A program made the translations under genes and the position numbers. Shown piece after piece: positions 47,621 through 57,174 of a stretch of 64,000 bases of DNA; the first letter of the stretch is position 1, and every line of letters starts with the position of its first letter. The notes below the pieces were generated by a model. That model worked only from the letters and a program-made list of their open reading frames with translations. It was not told the DNA's origin and did no database searches. Source of the stretch: Sphingobacterium multivorum (GTDB lineage: Bacteria > Bacteroidota > Bacteroidia > Sphingobacteriales > Sphingobacteriaceae); contig NZ_UAUU01000005.1 in the NCBI RefSeq assembly GCF_900457465.1, positions 124,001-188,000 on the forward strand, read 5' to 3'.

Positions 47621-48331
47621 TTAGCGTGCCAAAGATTCAAATTTATCCCAAAAGCCATCTTTCGGCAAAGAAGCGATCAATTCCATCTTATCCTTTTTTA
47701 TTGGATGCGTAAAGGTCAATGAACGAGAATGTAAACAAATACTGCCCAAAGAACTGCCTCTTGGATATCCATACTTATTATCACCAACAATAGGACATCC
47801 CATCGCTGCAAGTTGCGCACGAATCTGATGTGTACGACCTGTTAAAGGCTCTACGCGCAGCAAATAGAATCCATTCAACTCACCCACCAATGTATAATCC
47901 AACTCGGCATAACTTCCGCCTTTCACCTCGCGTGGAAAGGCCTTTGTTACCCTTGTTTGTCTATTCCGAACCAACCAATTGATAAGTTTCCCCTCAGTTT
48001 TTCGCGGACGCTGTCTAACGATTGCCAAATAGGTCTTTTTCACATGTCTATCCTGAAAAAATTTATTCATTCGCTCTAGCGCCTTGCTTGTTTTGGCGAA
48101 CAAAATCATACCACTAACAGGTCTATCTAATCGATGAATAACACCAACAAATGCTTCATTTGGCTTATCATATTTCTTTTTCAAATATACTTTCACCATA
48201 TCTTCTAAAGATAGGTCTCCTGTTTCATCCACCTGCACAATATCCCCGGCTTTCTTATTTATAGCGATGAGATGATTGTCTTCGTAAATGACGTCTTTAT
48301 CGGTTATTTCGCTGTGATTCATTTCTTTCAA
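47621..48331 (-). CDS. RluA-family pseudouridine synthase
   Basis: A 236-residue RluA-type synthase without an S4 domain. The catalytic Asp is in [13 protein letters not shown]; also [20 protein letters not shown] and GDNKYG. It converts uridine to pseudouridine in RNA; the target site cannot be told. A start nine bases later ([10 protein letters not shown]) is possible. Confidence 0.92.
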   Translation of the reverse strand: MKEMNHSEITDKDVIYEDNHLIAINKKAGDIVQVDETGDLSLEDMVKVYLKKKYDKPNEAFVGVIHRLDRPVSGMILFAKTSKALERMNKFFQDRHVKKTYLAIVRQRPRKTEGKLINWLVRNRQTRVTKAFPREVKGGSYAELDYTLVGELNGFYLLRVEPLTGRTHQIRAQLAAMGCPIVGDNKYGYPRGSSLGSICLHSRSLTFTHPIKKDKMELIASLPKDGFWDKFESLAR

Positions 48332-48408
48332 ATATAAAAGGGTTATCCAAATACTATACAGTGCTAAGACCTGTTGAGTTGGATCCCATAATGACGCTAT
48401 TATTTATT

Positions 48409-48440
48409 AAAAAAGGCCCTACGCAAGCGTACAGCCTTTC
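48409..48440 (-). terminator. Terminator of the mlaEFD operon
   Basis: On the minus strand AAAGGC-TG-TACGC-TT-GCGTA-GG-GCCTTTTTT forms a two-part stem and a T run about 25 bp after the MlaD stop at 48464. Confidence 0.75.
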
Positions 48441-48463
48441 CTTATGTTCTTTTTTAACACAAC

Positions 48464-49468
48464 TTACTTTGCAGTGTCCGCTTTAAGCAACTCAGCTTTT
48501 TTCGCATCCTCCTTCATCTTCTTTTTAAAGAAACCACGCAACAAGAAATTATGCTGCAATGCCTCCATATTCTCGTCCAGTTTGGATGTGCTCGAATTTA
48601 AATTATTGATTGCCGATTTAATTTGATTTGCCGATGCCGGGTCATTCAATAACACACCCACCGCATTATCTTTATCATTCAATCGACTTGAAGCATTATT
48701 CAAATTGTTTATCAATGCATTTGCTGTCTGAGAAACTCCTTGCAACTGCGCTGCAGACTGACGCAGGTTAGAGAATATAGCGGTATCAGTCGTTAAATCA
48801 TGAATCAAGCCCTTATTGCTATTTAAAGAGTTTGTCAAGGTAACCAAATTAGCAGATGCTTTATTCGCATTATTCATTGCAGCACTGATTGACAATAATG
48901 TAGCACGCAATGTATTAACCATAGAAGTATCGGTCAACATCGCTCCAACCATTCCTTTTCCGTCGGCCAATCCACGTGATATTTCTACAAAGTCAGTCGT
49001 AATCTTTGCTAAGTTCTCATTATTTACCTGCAATGTTTCCATCATTGCTTCCATGTCCGCAGTCTTCGCCGAACGCAAGAAATCACCTGTCTCCACTGTT
49101 GGCGCATTTTGTGACCCTCCAGAAATCACTACGATCTTGTTACCAATCAAACCGTCCGAGCCCAATTTTGTTACAGCATCTTTACGAATATATTCAGCAG
49201 ATTTCTCCTCGATTGTCAATACCACCTCAACATCCTGCACGCTTTTAAAATGTATATTCTTAATGATCCCTACCTTAACCCCAGAAAACCACACATTACT
49301 CCCCACTTTCAATCCAGCGACATCGGGAAATGAAGTCGTAATTTCGATATTTCTAGTAAATTTCTTTTGCTGGCTACCCAAAATAAAAATACCAGCTAAA
49401 AGAATCAATACGCCTAAAAAAACAAAAATACCGACAATGATTGCTCTTTTATTTTCTGCCTTACTCAT
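48464..49468 (-). CDS. mlaD: MlaD-family lipid transport protein
   Basis: A 334-residue protein with one N-terminal membrane segment (IIVGIFVFLGVLILLAGIFI), an MCE domain (about 38-120, TTSFPDVAGLKVGSNVWFSG) and a long helical C-terminal region rich in N, S and T. MCE rings shuttle phospholipids between the membranes. It follows MlaF by 5 bp. It is longer than E. coli MlaD, as usual in Bacteroidota. Confidence 0.92.
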   Translation of the reverse strand: MSKAENKRAIIVGIFVFLGVLILLAGIFILGSQQKKFTRNIEITTSFPDVAGLKVGSNVWFSGVKVGIIKNIHFKSVQDVEVVLTIEEKSAEYIRKDAVTKLGSDGLIGNKIVVISGGSQNAPTVETGDFLRSAKTADMEAMMETLQVNNENLAKITTDFVEISRGLADGKGMVGAMLTDTSMVNTLRATLLSISAAMNNANKASANLVTLTNSLNSNKGLIHDLTTDTAIFSNLRQSAAQLQGVSQTANALINNLNNASSRLNDKDNAVGVLLNDPASANQIKSAINNLNSSTSKLDENMEALQHNFLLRGFFKKKMKEDAKKAELLKADTAK

Positions 49469-49473
49469 GTATA

Positions 49474-50247
49474 TTATAGAATAAAATTATAATTATAAAA
49501 CGCTCTTACACGTGCGTCATCTGTATCAAAAATCTCTTCAAAAGACCCCTGTCTTTCAAACTTGCCATCCAACAACATTACAATACGGTCTCCCACCTCT
49601 TTCGCACAAGCTAAATCATGCGTAATAATAATTGATGCTGTTTTATACCTCTCCTGAACCTCATTAATCAATCCATTAATCTCCAAACAAGTGATCGGAT
49701 CTAGTCCTGCTGTTGGTTCATCGTACATCATGATTTCAGGTCTAAGAATCAGTGTGCGCGCAATACCAATTCGTTTACGTTGTCCACCCGACAACTCCGA
49801 TGGCATCTGATTGATAGCTTGCGAAAGCCCTACTCCATCCAAAACCTCTTCTACAGCGTAGTTGATCTCCGAACGTGTTAAGTTCCGTTTATTTCGAACC
49901 AATGGAAATTCCAAATTTTCGCGCACAGTCATACTATCATAAAGCGCACTATTCTGAAAAGAAAACCCTATTTTTAAGCGTAATTCACGCAGTTCGCGAT
50001 CATTTAATTCAAGAACTGACTCTCCCAAAACATTGATCGTCCCCTCATCCGGTCTTAATAAACCAGAAATCAATTTGATCAACACTGATTTCCCCGTTCC
50101 AGAACGTCCAAGCACAACGAGATTTTCTTCTTTATATAAATCCAGGTTGACACCACGTAGGACGTGATTATCACCGAAAGACTTGCTAACATCCCTAATT
50201 TCAATGACCGGCTTCGAATGGTCGATGGTTGATTTAATCTTTTCCAT
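49474..50247 (-). CDS. mlaF: MlaF-family ABC ATPase
   Basis: A 257-residue ATPase with Walker A GRSGTGKSVLI, signature LSGGQRKRIGIART and Walker B IMMYDEPTAGLDP. It powers phospholipid transport with MlaE and MlaD. The gene lies between mlaE (6-bp gap) and mlaD (5-bp gap). Confidence 0.95.
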   Translation of the reverse strand: MEKIKSTIDHSKPVIEIRDVSKSFGDNHVLRGVNLDLYKEENLVVLGRSGTGKSVLIKLISGLLRPDEGTINVLGESVLELNDRELRELRLKIGFSFQNSALYDSMTVRENLEFPLVRNKRNLTRSEINYAVEEVLDGVGLSQAINQMPSELSGGQRKRIGIARTLILRPEIMMYDEPTAGLDPITCLEINGLINEVQERYKTASIIITHDLACAKEVGDRIVMLLDGKFERQGSFEEIFDTDDARVRAFYNYNFIL

Positions 50248-50253
50248 AGCTCG

Positions 50254-51012
50254 CTATCCAAAGAACGATAAAACTTGAACAATAATTATTTCCTCAATAA
50301 ATACAAGGAACATCGAAGCTACAACGGCAGCATTGGCTGCCTTACCCACACCTTCAGTCCCCTTTGAAGAAAAATAACCGCAATAACAACTTACAGCTCC
50401 AATAGTAAAACCAAATATAACCGCACGCAAAACCATAGCACCTAAATCCTTAAATGCTATCGTCTCAAATACTTGCGTAAAAAAACTCAAAAAGCTTAAG
50501 TCGTCTTTACTCATCATACTTAGGTAACCGCCTAAAAGACCTATACCCGCTACATAAAAACATAGTACAGGAATCCCAATAGTTGTAGCTAATATTCTAC
50601 TTACAATAAGATACTTATATGGATTAGTTCCCGAAACTTCCATGGCATCGATTTGCTCCGTGACATTCATCGAACTTAGTTCCGCACCGATTTGCGAGCC
50701 CACTTTACCCGAAGCTATTAAAGCTGTCACCAGCGGTGCAAGAGCACGAACAATAGCAATCGAAATAAGCGAAGGCAACATCGAAGTCGCCCCGAATTCT
50801 TCCAAAGAAGGACGCGATTGTTTTGTAAAGACAAATCCAACAATAAACCCCGTTAAACTGATCAAAGGCAAAGATTTGTAGCCTATTTCATAGCACTGGC
50901 GGACAATTTCTTTAAATTCATATGGTGGAGTTACCAATTCGCGCCAAAACCGTAGCAAAAAACGGTGAATGTTTGCGAATTCTAGAAAAAAAGTCTGAAG
51001 TTTTTTAGCCAT
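50254..51012 (-). CDS. mlaE: MlaE-family permease
   Basis: A 252-residue permease with five to six membrane segments and the MlaE motif GSQIGAELSSMNVTEQIDAM. First gene of mlaE-F-D. No mlaB or mlaC follows, as is usual in this phylum. An IS5 element begins 189 bp upstream of its ATG. Confidence 0.94.
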   Translation of the reverse strand: MAKKLQTFFLEFANIHRFLLRFWRELVTPPYEFKEIVRQCYEIGYKSLPLISLTGFIVGFVFTKQSRPSLEEFGATSMLPSLISIAIVRALAPLVTALIASGKVGSQIGAELSSMNVTEQIDAMEVSGTNPYKYLIVSRILATTIGIPVLCFYVAGIGLLGGYLSMMSKDDLSFLSFFTQVFETIAFKDLGAMVLRAVIFGFTIGAVSCYCGYFSSKGTEGVGKAANAAVVASMFLVFIEEIIIVQVLSFFG

Positions 51013-51200
51013 TTAAATGATGTCTATTTCAAATTAATGTGTCATAAAACACGTCTTATGCTGAACAAACACGTAGCAATTCGAGCGGTAAAGGTAAATA
51101 AAAAATATGTATCTAAAATTGTCGTTTATGTAAAAAGATCATCAATTTGACTTTTATATAAAAAAAATCAGATTTCCAGTGTACCGATTAAACCATTTTA

Positions 51201-52496
51201 AGACCGTTGCAAAAGTGTTTGGTTTTTATTTTATTGATATTCAGGTTTTTAATTTGTTTCTTGTTGATTTTCGTTATATTTAAGGTATGGAAAAGACAGA
51301 AAAAGTTAGCTTTGTTGATTACATGGTTCAAAGACGGAAAATCAAGCAGGAATTCTTCGATCAGATCAATACATTGGTAAATTGGCGTCCGATTTCAAAT
51401 ATTATCAACAAGCATTACCACAAAGGGGAAAGCAAAATGGGACGCCCTAGTTATTCTGGTCTTGTCCTCTTCAAAATGACACTTCTACAGACCTGGTATG
51501 GTCTGAGTGACTACGAAGTAGAAGACCGTATAAACGACAGTATCTCCTTTAGTCGCTTTGTTGGCATCAGTTTGGACGATTCGGTTCCCGATCACAGTGT
51601 TATTAGCCGTTTTCGCAGCTCGCTGACAGAAAAGGGTGTTTATGAGAATCTATTCAAGGAGCTGAACAAGCAGTTGAATAAACATAAAATATTGGTAAAA
51701 CGTGGAGCTATCGTTGATGCCAGTATTGTTGATTCTCCGCTAAAACCAAAAGGCAAAGTTATTTACGAGATCGAAAGTGACCGTAGTGAACATCCTCGCG
51801 AAGATTCTGAGCTGGATAAAGAGAATAGTGAACAGTTATTGATCCAACAAGAGAGCCCGGGTGTTGACCATGAAGCTCGTTGGATAAAGAAGGCTGGGAA
51901 AACACGTTATGGCTATAAAAAGCATTATGTCACCGATACAGAAGGCCTGGTTCTGGGCGTGGTAACCACTCCAGCAAATGTAAATGAAATTGCCAATCTT
52001 CAACAGGTAATATCTTCGGCTGACCTTCCAAAGGGCATCCATATCTATGCTGACAAGGGATATCGTTCCTCTAAAAATGAGGAATTGATCAAATCAGGAA
52101 AGCTAAAAAGCAGGATCTTGCATAAGGCAAAGAAAGGAACAGCGTTAACCGAAAGAGAGAAGTTAAGAAACAAACTGATCGGCAAGATCAGGTTCAAAGT
52201 TGAACGGACCTTCGGGAGTATCCGGCGATGGTTCAACTCAAGCTGTGCAAGGTATAAGGGGATCGCCAAAATGCATACACAAAATCTAATGGAAGCCATG
52301 GCGTACAATCTTTACAGATCACCTGGGATACTTGTATCCAATGCAATAAAAAACACAAATTAAGCAGTTGAAAAGGCCTCAAAAAGAGGATTTTTCAAGA
52401 AAACGCAACTAGATTTCCGAATCCAAATCGGAAAAAACTGCAAAAAAAAGCAAAAATAACCGATCAGAAAATATCAACATTATTTTGCAACGGTCT
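51201..52496 (+). mobile_element. IS5-family insertion sequence (about 1296 bp)
   Basis: Terminal inverted repeats AGACCGTTGCAAAA begin at 51201 and, on the other strand, at 52496. Flanking TA on each side is the only visible target duplication. One intact transposase gene fills it. It lies between the divergently transcribed mlaE and the DUF6600-like gene. Confidence 0.88.
51287..52363 (+). CDS. IS5-family transposase
   Basis: A 358-residue DDE transposase: N-terminal DUF772-type domain (GRPSYSGLVLFKMTLLQTWY, DSISFSRFVGISLDDSVPDH), catalytic Asp residues in RGAIVDASIVDSPL and IYADKGYRS, and the C-terminal Glu in VERTFGSIRRWF. Complete and probably functional. Confidence 0.93.
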   Translation: MEKTEKVSFVDYMVQRRKIKQEFFDQINTLVNWRPISNIINKHYHKGESKMGRPSYSGLVLFKMTLLQTWYGLSDYEVEDRINDSISFSRFVGISLDDSVPDHSVISRFRSSLTEKGVYENLFKELNKQLNKHKILVKRGAIVDASIVDSPLKPKGKVIYEIESDRSEHPREDSELDKENSEQLLIQQESPGVDHEARWIKKAGKTRYGYKKHYVTDTEGLVLGVVTTPANVNEIANLQQVISSADLPKGIHIYADKGYRSSKNEELIKSGKLKSRILHKAKKGTALTEREKLRNKLIGKIRFKVERTFGSIRRWFNSSCARYKGIAKMHTQNLMEAMAYNLYRSPGILVSNAIKNTN

Positions 52497-52571
52497 TATT
52501 TTATACGTTATGCTGTCATAATAACAAAGACAATACAATAGAGTTTTGTCACACTTTTAAATATTACAGTC

Positions 52572-54083
52572 ATGAAAAATTTAGGCAACATAAAATATTG
52601 GGTACTTGGTTTTATAGGTATCGCTTCTTTTTCAAGTTGCGCGACTTCGATGGCCCAACGGGGTGGATATAATGGTTATAACAATTATAACAATGCTGGA
52701 GTTTCGTTCCAGATGTTCTATGATCAACTCTCCCCTTACGGACAATGGGTTAATGATCCCAATTATGGTTATGTCTGGATTCCGGACGTTGGCCCGAACT
52801 TCCAGCCTTATGCAACCAATGGTTATTGGACAATGACCGACTATGGTAATACCTGGGTATCCAACTATGACTGGGGTTGGGCTCCATTTCACTATGGTCG
52901 CTGGAACTACAATGACCGTTATGGATGGGGATGGGTTCCTGACTATGAATGGGGGCCAGCATGGGTAAATTGGCGTCAAAGTAACGACTACTACGGTTGG
53001 GCACCAATGGGCCCGGGCATGAGTATAAATGTATCTGTTAATATTCCAATGAACTTTTGGACATTTGTGGGAGTCAATCACTTTATGAATAGGGATATGG
53101 ATAGATATTATGTTAATCGAAGAAATTACAATAATATCTATAACAGAACCACCATTATCAACAATACAACGATAATTAACAACAACTATTATGTTGGTGG
53201 CCCTCGAAGATCTGACATCGAACGTTCGACAGGAAGAAGCGTAACAGTTAATAGAATCGCAAATGCCGATCGACCTGGATCTGCCCGCAGTAGCAGCAAT
53301 CGTAGTAATGAAATCAGTATGTACCGTCCAAATGTAGACCGTAATACAAGATCTTCTGCACGTCCTACAAATGTCGTGGATGCATCTACCCGAACACGAA
53401 ATAACAATAGTGAGATTTCAGATCGAACCAATCGTGTCATAACCAACAGAGATAACATCGACTCGAGATCAGGAAATCGTGAGTTATATATTGACAACAG
53501 TGGAAATGCTTCTGTAAGGTCTCGTAATGATGCCAACAGCGGTGGTTCAAGCCGTAGTTCAATTAATAATACTCGAACCGGAGACAATGGTACTATAAAT
53601 AGAAATACGAATGGTACACAACCTAATTCGAATAACTATGATTTTAGAACGCGATCAAGTCGCCAGTCGGATGCTTCAAACAATAACAACCCTACATCTA
53701 CCACTAGGGACAGGCAAAATCGCTCCGTTGACAATAATGGTGTAACCAACGGCAGAAGTACAGACTACAATAGAAACACAGATTATAATTCACGCTCGCG
53801 GTCTAGTGCGAACGGTTCCGATCAGGCTGTGCCGCCAAGAGTTGCGCAACCTACGACAACGCCGCAACGAAATGGAAATTATGATGGCAGCAGAACACGT
53901 TCGAGCCAACCTGTGTCGCAACCTGTAGCACAACCAACTCAAAATCGGAGCTACGAAAACACAAGAAGTAGATCAAATACAGACAATTCATCCTCAGTAT
54001 CTCGATCAAGGTCTTCAGAAAGCTCAGGCGAACGTAACTCTGGACGTTCTTCGCAAGGATCAGAAAGATCTAGAACAAGATAA
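52572..54083 (+). CDS. DUF6600-like secreted protein with low-complexity tail
   Basis: A 503-residue lipoprotein-like secreted protein (signal ending GIASFSSCATSMA). Residues about 45-160 hold several W/Y/G-rich repeats (YGQWVNDPNYGYVWIPDVGP, WGWAPFHYGRWNYNDRYGWG) typical of DUF6600/YXWQ-type proteins. Residues 185-503 are an N/R/S-rich, disordered region dominated by repeated RSRS, NNN and TRTR. The basic tail could bind polyanions such as DNA, RNA or LPS. No enzyme motif. It stands alone, 76 bp after the IS5 element, which may have replaced its promoter. Confidence 0.8.
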   Translation: MKNLGNIKYWVLGFIGIASFSSCATSMAQRGGYNGYNNYNNAGVSFQMFYDQLSPYGQWVNDPNYGYVWIPDVGPNFQPYATNGYWTMTDYGNTWVSNYDWGWAPFHYGRWNYNDRYGWGWVPDYEWGPAWVNWRQSNDYYGWAPMGPGMSINVSVNIPMNFWTFVGVNHFMNRDMDRYYVNRRNYNNIYNRTTIINNTTIINNNYYVGGPRRSDIERSTGRSVTVNRIANADRPGSARSSSNRSNEISMYRPNVDRNTRSSARPTNVVDASTRTRNNNSEISDRTNRVITNRDNIDSRSGNRELYIDNSGNASVRSRNDANSGGSSRSSINNTRTGDNGTINRNTNGTQPNSNNYDFRTRSSRQSDASNNNNPTSTTRDRQNRSVDNNGVTNGRSTDYNRNTDYNSRSRSSANGSDQAVPPRVAQPTTTPQRNGNYDGSRTRSSQPVSQPVAQPTQNRSYENTRSRSNTDNSSSVSRSRSSESSGERNSGRSSQGSERSRTR

Positions 54084-54114
54084 TGACAGCCGAATAAAAT
54101 AATAATTCACATTT

Positions 54115-54143
54115 GGCGGGTAAAATGAAAAATTTTACCCGCC
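54115..54143 (+). terminator. Terminator after the DUF6600-like gene
   Basis: GGCGGGTAAAAT (54115-54126) pairs with ATTTTACCCGCC (54132-54143), followed by TTTTA; a perfect 12-bp stem. Confidence 0.88.
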
Positions 54144-54242
54144 TTTTATATGCATGTCTTTTTATATTTATCATGAACAATCCATACATTTTCACGTTAA
54201 TTAGTAAATTTACCGCTTCAAACAAAAAACAGATCGATAAAG

Positions 54243-55424
54243 ATGGCTTCATTTACCTCTATATTAGATAATGACTTTTACAAATTCACCATGCAGCATG
54301 CCGTGGTCAAGTTGTTTCCAAAGGCCAAGGCACGTTATCATTTTATTAATCGGGGACATCATAAATTTCCCGATGGTTTTGATGTACTCCTGAGGGAGGC
54401 CGTCCATGAGATGGCTAATTTGAAGTTAACAAAAGCAGAAAAGGCTTTCTTTGCCAAGACATGTCCTTATATAGACCCAACCTATTTCGATTTTCTTCAA
54501 GGTTATCGCTACGATCCCGAGGAAATCAAAATATTTCAGGATGGCCCCGACCTTGAAGTCATTATCGAAGGGTATTGGTACCGTACTATTCTTTGGGAAG
54601 TCCCATTAATGTCGCTTATCTGTGAACTTTTTTATGAATCCCAAGGTCTACAACGTGCCTCGGATGCAGCTGTGATCGCCACCGCCAAAGATAAAATCGA
54701 AAAATATAAAAAACTCAATATCACAATTGCTGATTTTGGCACGCGCAGACGTCATTCTTATGAAGTCCACGATTTGGTCGTTCGCACACTGAAGCAATAC
54801 GGCGAAAAAACATTTATAGGCACCAGCAATGTACATTTAGCAATGAAATATGAGACGAAACCAATCGGCACACATGCCCATGAATGGTTTATGTTCCACG
54901 CTGCCAAATACGGATATAAAATGGCGAATCTCCTTGGCCTTGAACATTGGTCTGATGTCTACCGGGGTGACCTCGGAATAGCACTATCGGACACCTATAC
55001 GACGGAAGTCTTCTTTCAGCAGTTTGACAAAAAATTAACCAAATTATTTGATGGAGTCCGACACGACAGTGGAGATCCACTTGAATTTACAGATAAGGTC
55101 ATCGCACATTATAAGAAGAATGGAATCGATCCCCTCTCCAAAACAATTATATTCTCGGATGGCCTAGACTATGAGAAAGTCGAAAGAATCGCGAGCTACT
55201 GTGAGGGAAAAATCTTGCATTCCTTTGGCGTTGGCACCAATTTCACCAATGATGTCGGTCTTAAACCCATGAATATCGTCATTAAGATGACCGACGCTTT
55301 GCCAGAAGATGATCAATGGACCCCGGTCATCAAACTATCTGACGAACCCATGAAACATACGGGAGATGAAGACTCCATATATATAGCAAAAAAAGTACTA
55401 ATGATTGATGATGACAATGCATAG
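54243..55424 (+). CDS. pncB: Nicotinate phosphoribosyltransferase
   Basis: A 393-residue NAPRTase of normal length, with LDNDFYKFTMQHAV at the N-terminus, the phosphate-loop region VRHDSGDPLEF and the C-terminal SFGVGTNFTNDVG. It converts nicotinate and PRPP to NaMN in NAD salvage. Its last 17 bp overlap the methyltransferase gene. Confidence 0.95.
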   Translation: MASFTSILDNDFYKFTMQHAVVKLFPKAKARYHFINRGHHKFPDGFDVLLREAVHEMANLKLTKAEKAFFAKTCPYIDPTYFDFLQGYRYDPEEIKIFQDGPDLEVIIEGYWYRTILWEVPLMSLICELFYESQGLQRASDAAVIATAKDKIEKYKKLNITIADFGTRRRHSYEVHDLVVRTLKQYGEKTFIGTSNVHLAMKYETKPIGTHAHEWFMFHAAKYGYKMANLLGLEHWSDVYRGDLGIALSDTYTTEVFFQQFDKKLTKLFDGVRHDSGDPLEFTDKVIAHYKKNGIDPLSKTIIFSDGLDYEKVERIASYCEGKILHSFGVGTNFTNDVGLKPMNIVIKMTDALPEDDQWTPVIKLSDEPMKHTGDEDSIYIAKKVLMIDDDNA

Positions 55425-56118
55425 AGACGTATACGGTGAAGCTTTAGATGATTATTTCGTACATCAAGAAGAAAAATTTCCTTTAGTACTCCACACGAGT
55501 TATGGCGACCGAGACGAAATGCCGGTCGAGATTTTCTTTCGTGAACCTGATGATTTCCCTGAACTGGAATTTATTGGTCTATCCTTATGTGATGGACGTG
55601 TACTGGATGTTGGAGCTGGAGTTGGCAGCCATAGCCTTTATCTACAAGAAAAAGGTTTTGAAGTAGATGCACTGGAACTCTCGCAGACCGCCTGCCATAT
55701 TATGCAACAACGCGGGGTACAACATATTATCTGCGAAGATTTCTATAAATTCGAAGGCCAAAAATACGATACACTTTTGCTTTTGATGAACGGAATAGGC
55801 CTTGCTGGCGACGTAGATGGCTTTCGAAAACTATTACAGCATAGCAAAGAATTATTGACTGAAAATGGCCAACTGATTTTTGACTCTTCAGATATCAGTT
55901 ATCTGTACAAAGATTATAACATCAAAAAACCAGCGCATTATTTTGGGGAAATTCAATATCAATACGAATACAAAGGCAAAAAAGGAAACCTGTTCAAATG
56001 GCTCTACTTAGATCAGGATTTGTTGATTAAAATTTCGCACGAAATGGGCTGGGTTGTCCAAATTTTGTATGAAGATGAGAATGATCAATACCTCGTCCGC
56101 ATGGAACTAAAAAAATAG
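55408..56118 (+). CDS. Class I SAM-dependent methyltransferase
   Basis: A methyltransferase of about 236 residues with motif I VLDVGAGVGSHSLYLQ and downstream LLLMNGIGLAGDVDGF. Starts at 55408, 55411 or 55417 are all ATG and within the pncB end; overlap implies coupling. The acceptor is unknown. Its partner function with NAD salvage is unclear. Confidence 0.85.
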   Translation: MMTMHRDVYGEALDDYFVHQEEKFPLVLHTSYGDRDEMPVEIFFREPDDFPELEFIGLSLCDGRVLDVGAGVGSHSLYLQEKGFEVDALELSQTACHIMQQRGVQHIICEDFYKFEGQKYDTLLLLMNGIGLAGDVDGFRKLLQHSKELLTENGQLIFDSSDISYLYKDYNIKKPAHYFGEIQYQYEYKGKKGNLFKWLYLDQDLLIKISHEMGWVVQILYEDENDQYLVRMELKK

Positions 56119-56140
56119 CCTGTTATTCTAACAGGCTATT
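56114..56140. terminator. Bidirectional terminator
   Basis: AATAGCCTGTTA (56114-56125) pairs exactly with TAACAGGCTATT (56129-56140) around 3 bases; followed by eight T. It overlaps the methyltransferase stop and lies just before the end of the convergent DUF4097-like gene. Confidence 0.9.
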
Positions 56141-56144
56141 TTTT

Positions 56145-57077
56145 TTATTTCTGTGTTCTTATGTAAATATCTCCCATGGATGTTTTTAAGATAACATCCT
56201 GTCCACCACCATTCATTTTGCCTTTCACCGCATTTCCCATTGGCGTTGACTTCGGCTCTTCAGACTGTTTCTCAAACTGAAACTCGTCTGCTGCATAGAT
56301 GTTCCCCATGGCTGATTTCACATCCACATTAGCACCAAAATTCTTTGGAAAGGCCACATCTACGGCCCCCATTGCTGCGACCAAAGAAATCGGTCCTTTA
56401 ACAGGTTGAACAAATTTGGCCGTTACATCTCCCTGTGCAACCTTGACATTGATCGGCCCCGTCACGTTCAATAAATTCACATTCCCCATTGTACTAGCAA
56501 CTTCGACCTCAGCCCGGATATCTTTTAATTCGATTACGCCAGCATTAAACATAGCCCCACGCCCTCCTTTGATCGTCACAGGTAAATCCATTGGTATCTT
56601 GATACGAATAGAATCTTCTAAGGGCATCCCAACCATACTTATTTCAGTCACTCCACCTTCTGTTTTGATGTTCATTCCAAGTCCTGAATTATCCGATAAT
56701 CCCGAGCCATTGATCACACGTAGGCCTTTTGCACGGTCATTTTCTTCACTTTCCTCTACCTTAGCTGTAATCAGCACATCGTTTCCCTTATAACCTTCAA
56801 TATAAACATTATCCAATTTTAGTAAAAGTTTATTCCCCAAGTTGGGCACTTTAATTTCTTTCCAGTTTTTCGGTCCCTTTTTACGGCCGAATCCAGCAGA
56901 ACTGTAGGTAAAATTATGATTATTACTGACAACAACTCCTGACACCGCTCTAGCCTTTTTAGGAGGATTAGGAGGTTTTGGCGCAGCAACTCCTTCAACA
57001 TTTTCATTTACCTGGGCCTGCAATGCGCTTGCAAAGATCAGTGCGACCCCAATCATCATTATCCTTATCTTTTTCAT
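56145..57077 (-). CDS. DUF4097-like secreted beta-solenoid protein
   Basis: A 310-residue exported protein (signal MKKIRIMMIGVALIFASALQAQ). The body has repeated strand-turn units of the DUF4097 type (MGNVNLLNVTGPINVKVAQG, GAVDVAFPKNFGANVDVKSA, MGNIYAADEFQF, SMGDIYIRTQ). Such proteins often sit next to sigma/anti-sigma genes as envelope-stress effectors. It lies 98 bp after the anti-sigma gene. Exact role unknown. Confidence 0.8.
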   Translation of the reverse strand: MKKIRIMMIGVALIFASALQAQVNENVEGVAAPKPPNPPKKARAVSGVVVSNNHNFTYSSAGFGRKKGPKNWKEIKVPNLGNKLLLKLDNVYIEGYKGNDVLITAKVEESEENDRAKGLRVINGSGLSDNSGLGMNIKTEGGVTEISMVGMPLEDSIRIKIPMDLPVTIKGGRGAMFNAGVIELKDIRAEVEVASTMGNVNLLNVTGPINVKVAQGDVTAKFVQPVKGPISLVAAMGAVDVAFPKNFGANVDVKSAMGNIYAADEFQFEKQSEEPKSTPMGNAVKGKMNGGGQDVILKTSMGDIYIRTQK

Positions 57078-57174
57078 TTCGTTTTAGTTTTACTTTATTA
57101 TGTGTCAAATAATGCATTTTAAGCTTTTTCATTGATTAACATACACAATCCGACTTCCAACTTAATATATTCCG

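Noticed and set aside
48816..49484. 222-codon plus-strand open frame
   Set aside because: It lies antisense to mlaD and its product is a mirror of the biased codon use of that gene; no domain is visible.
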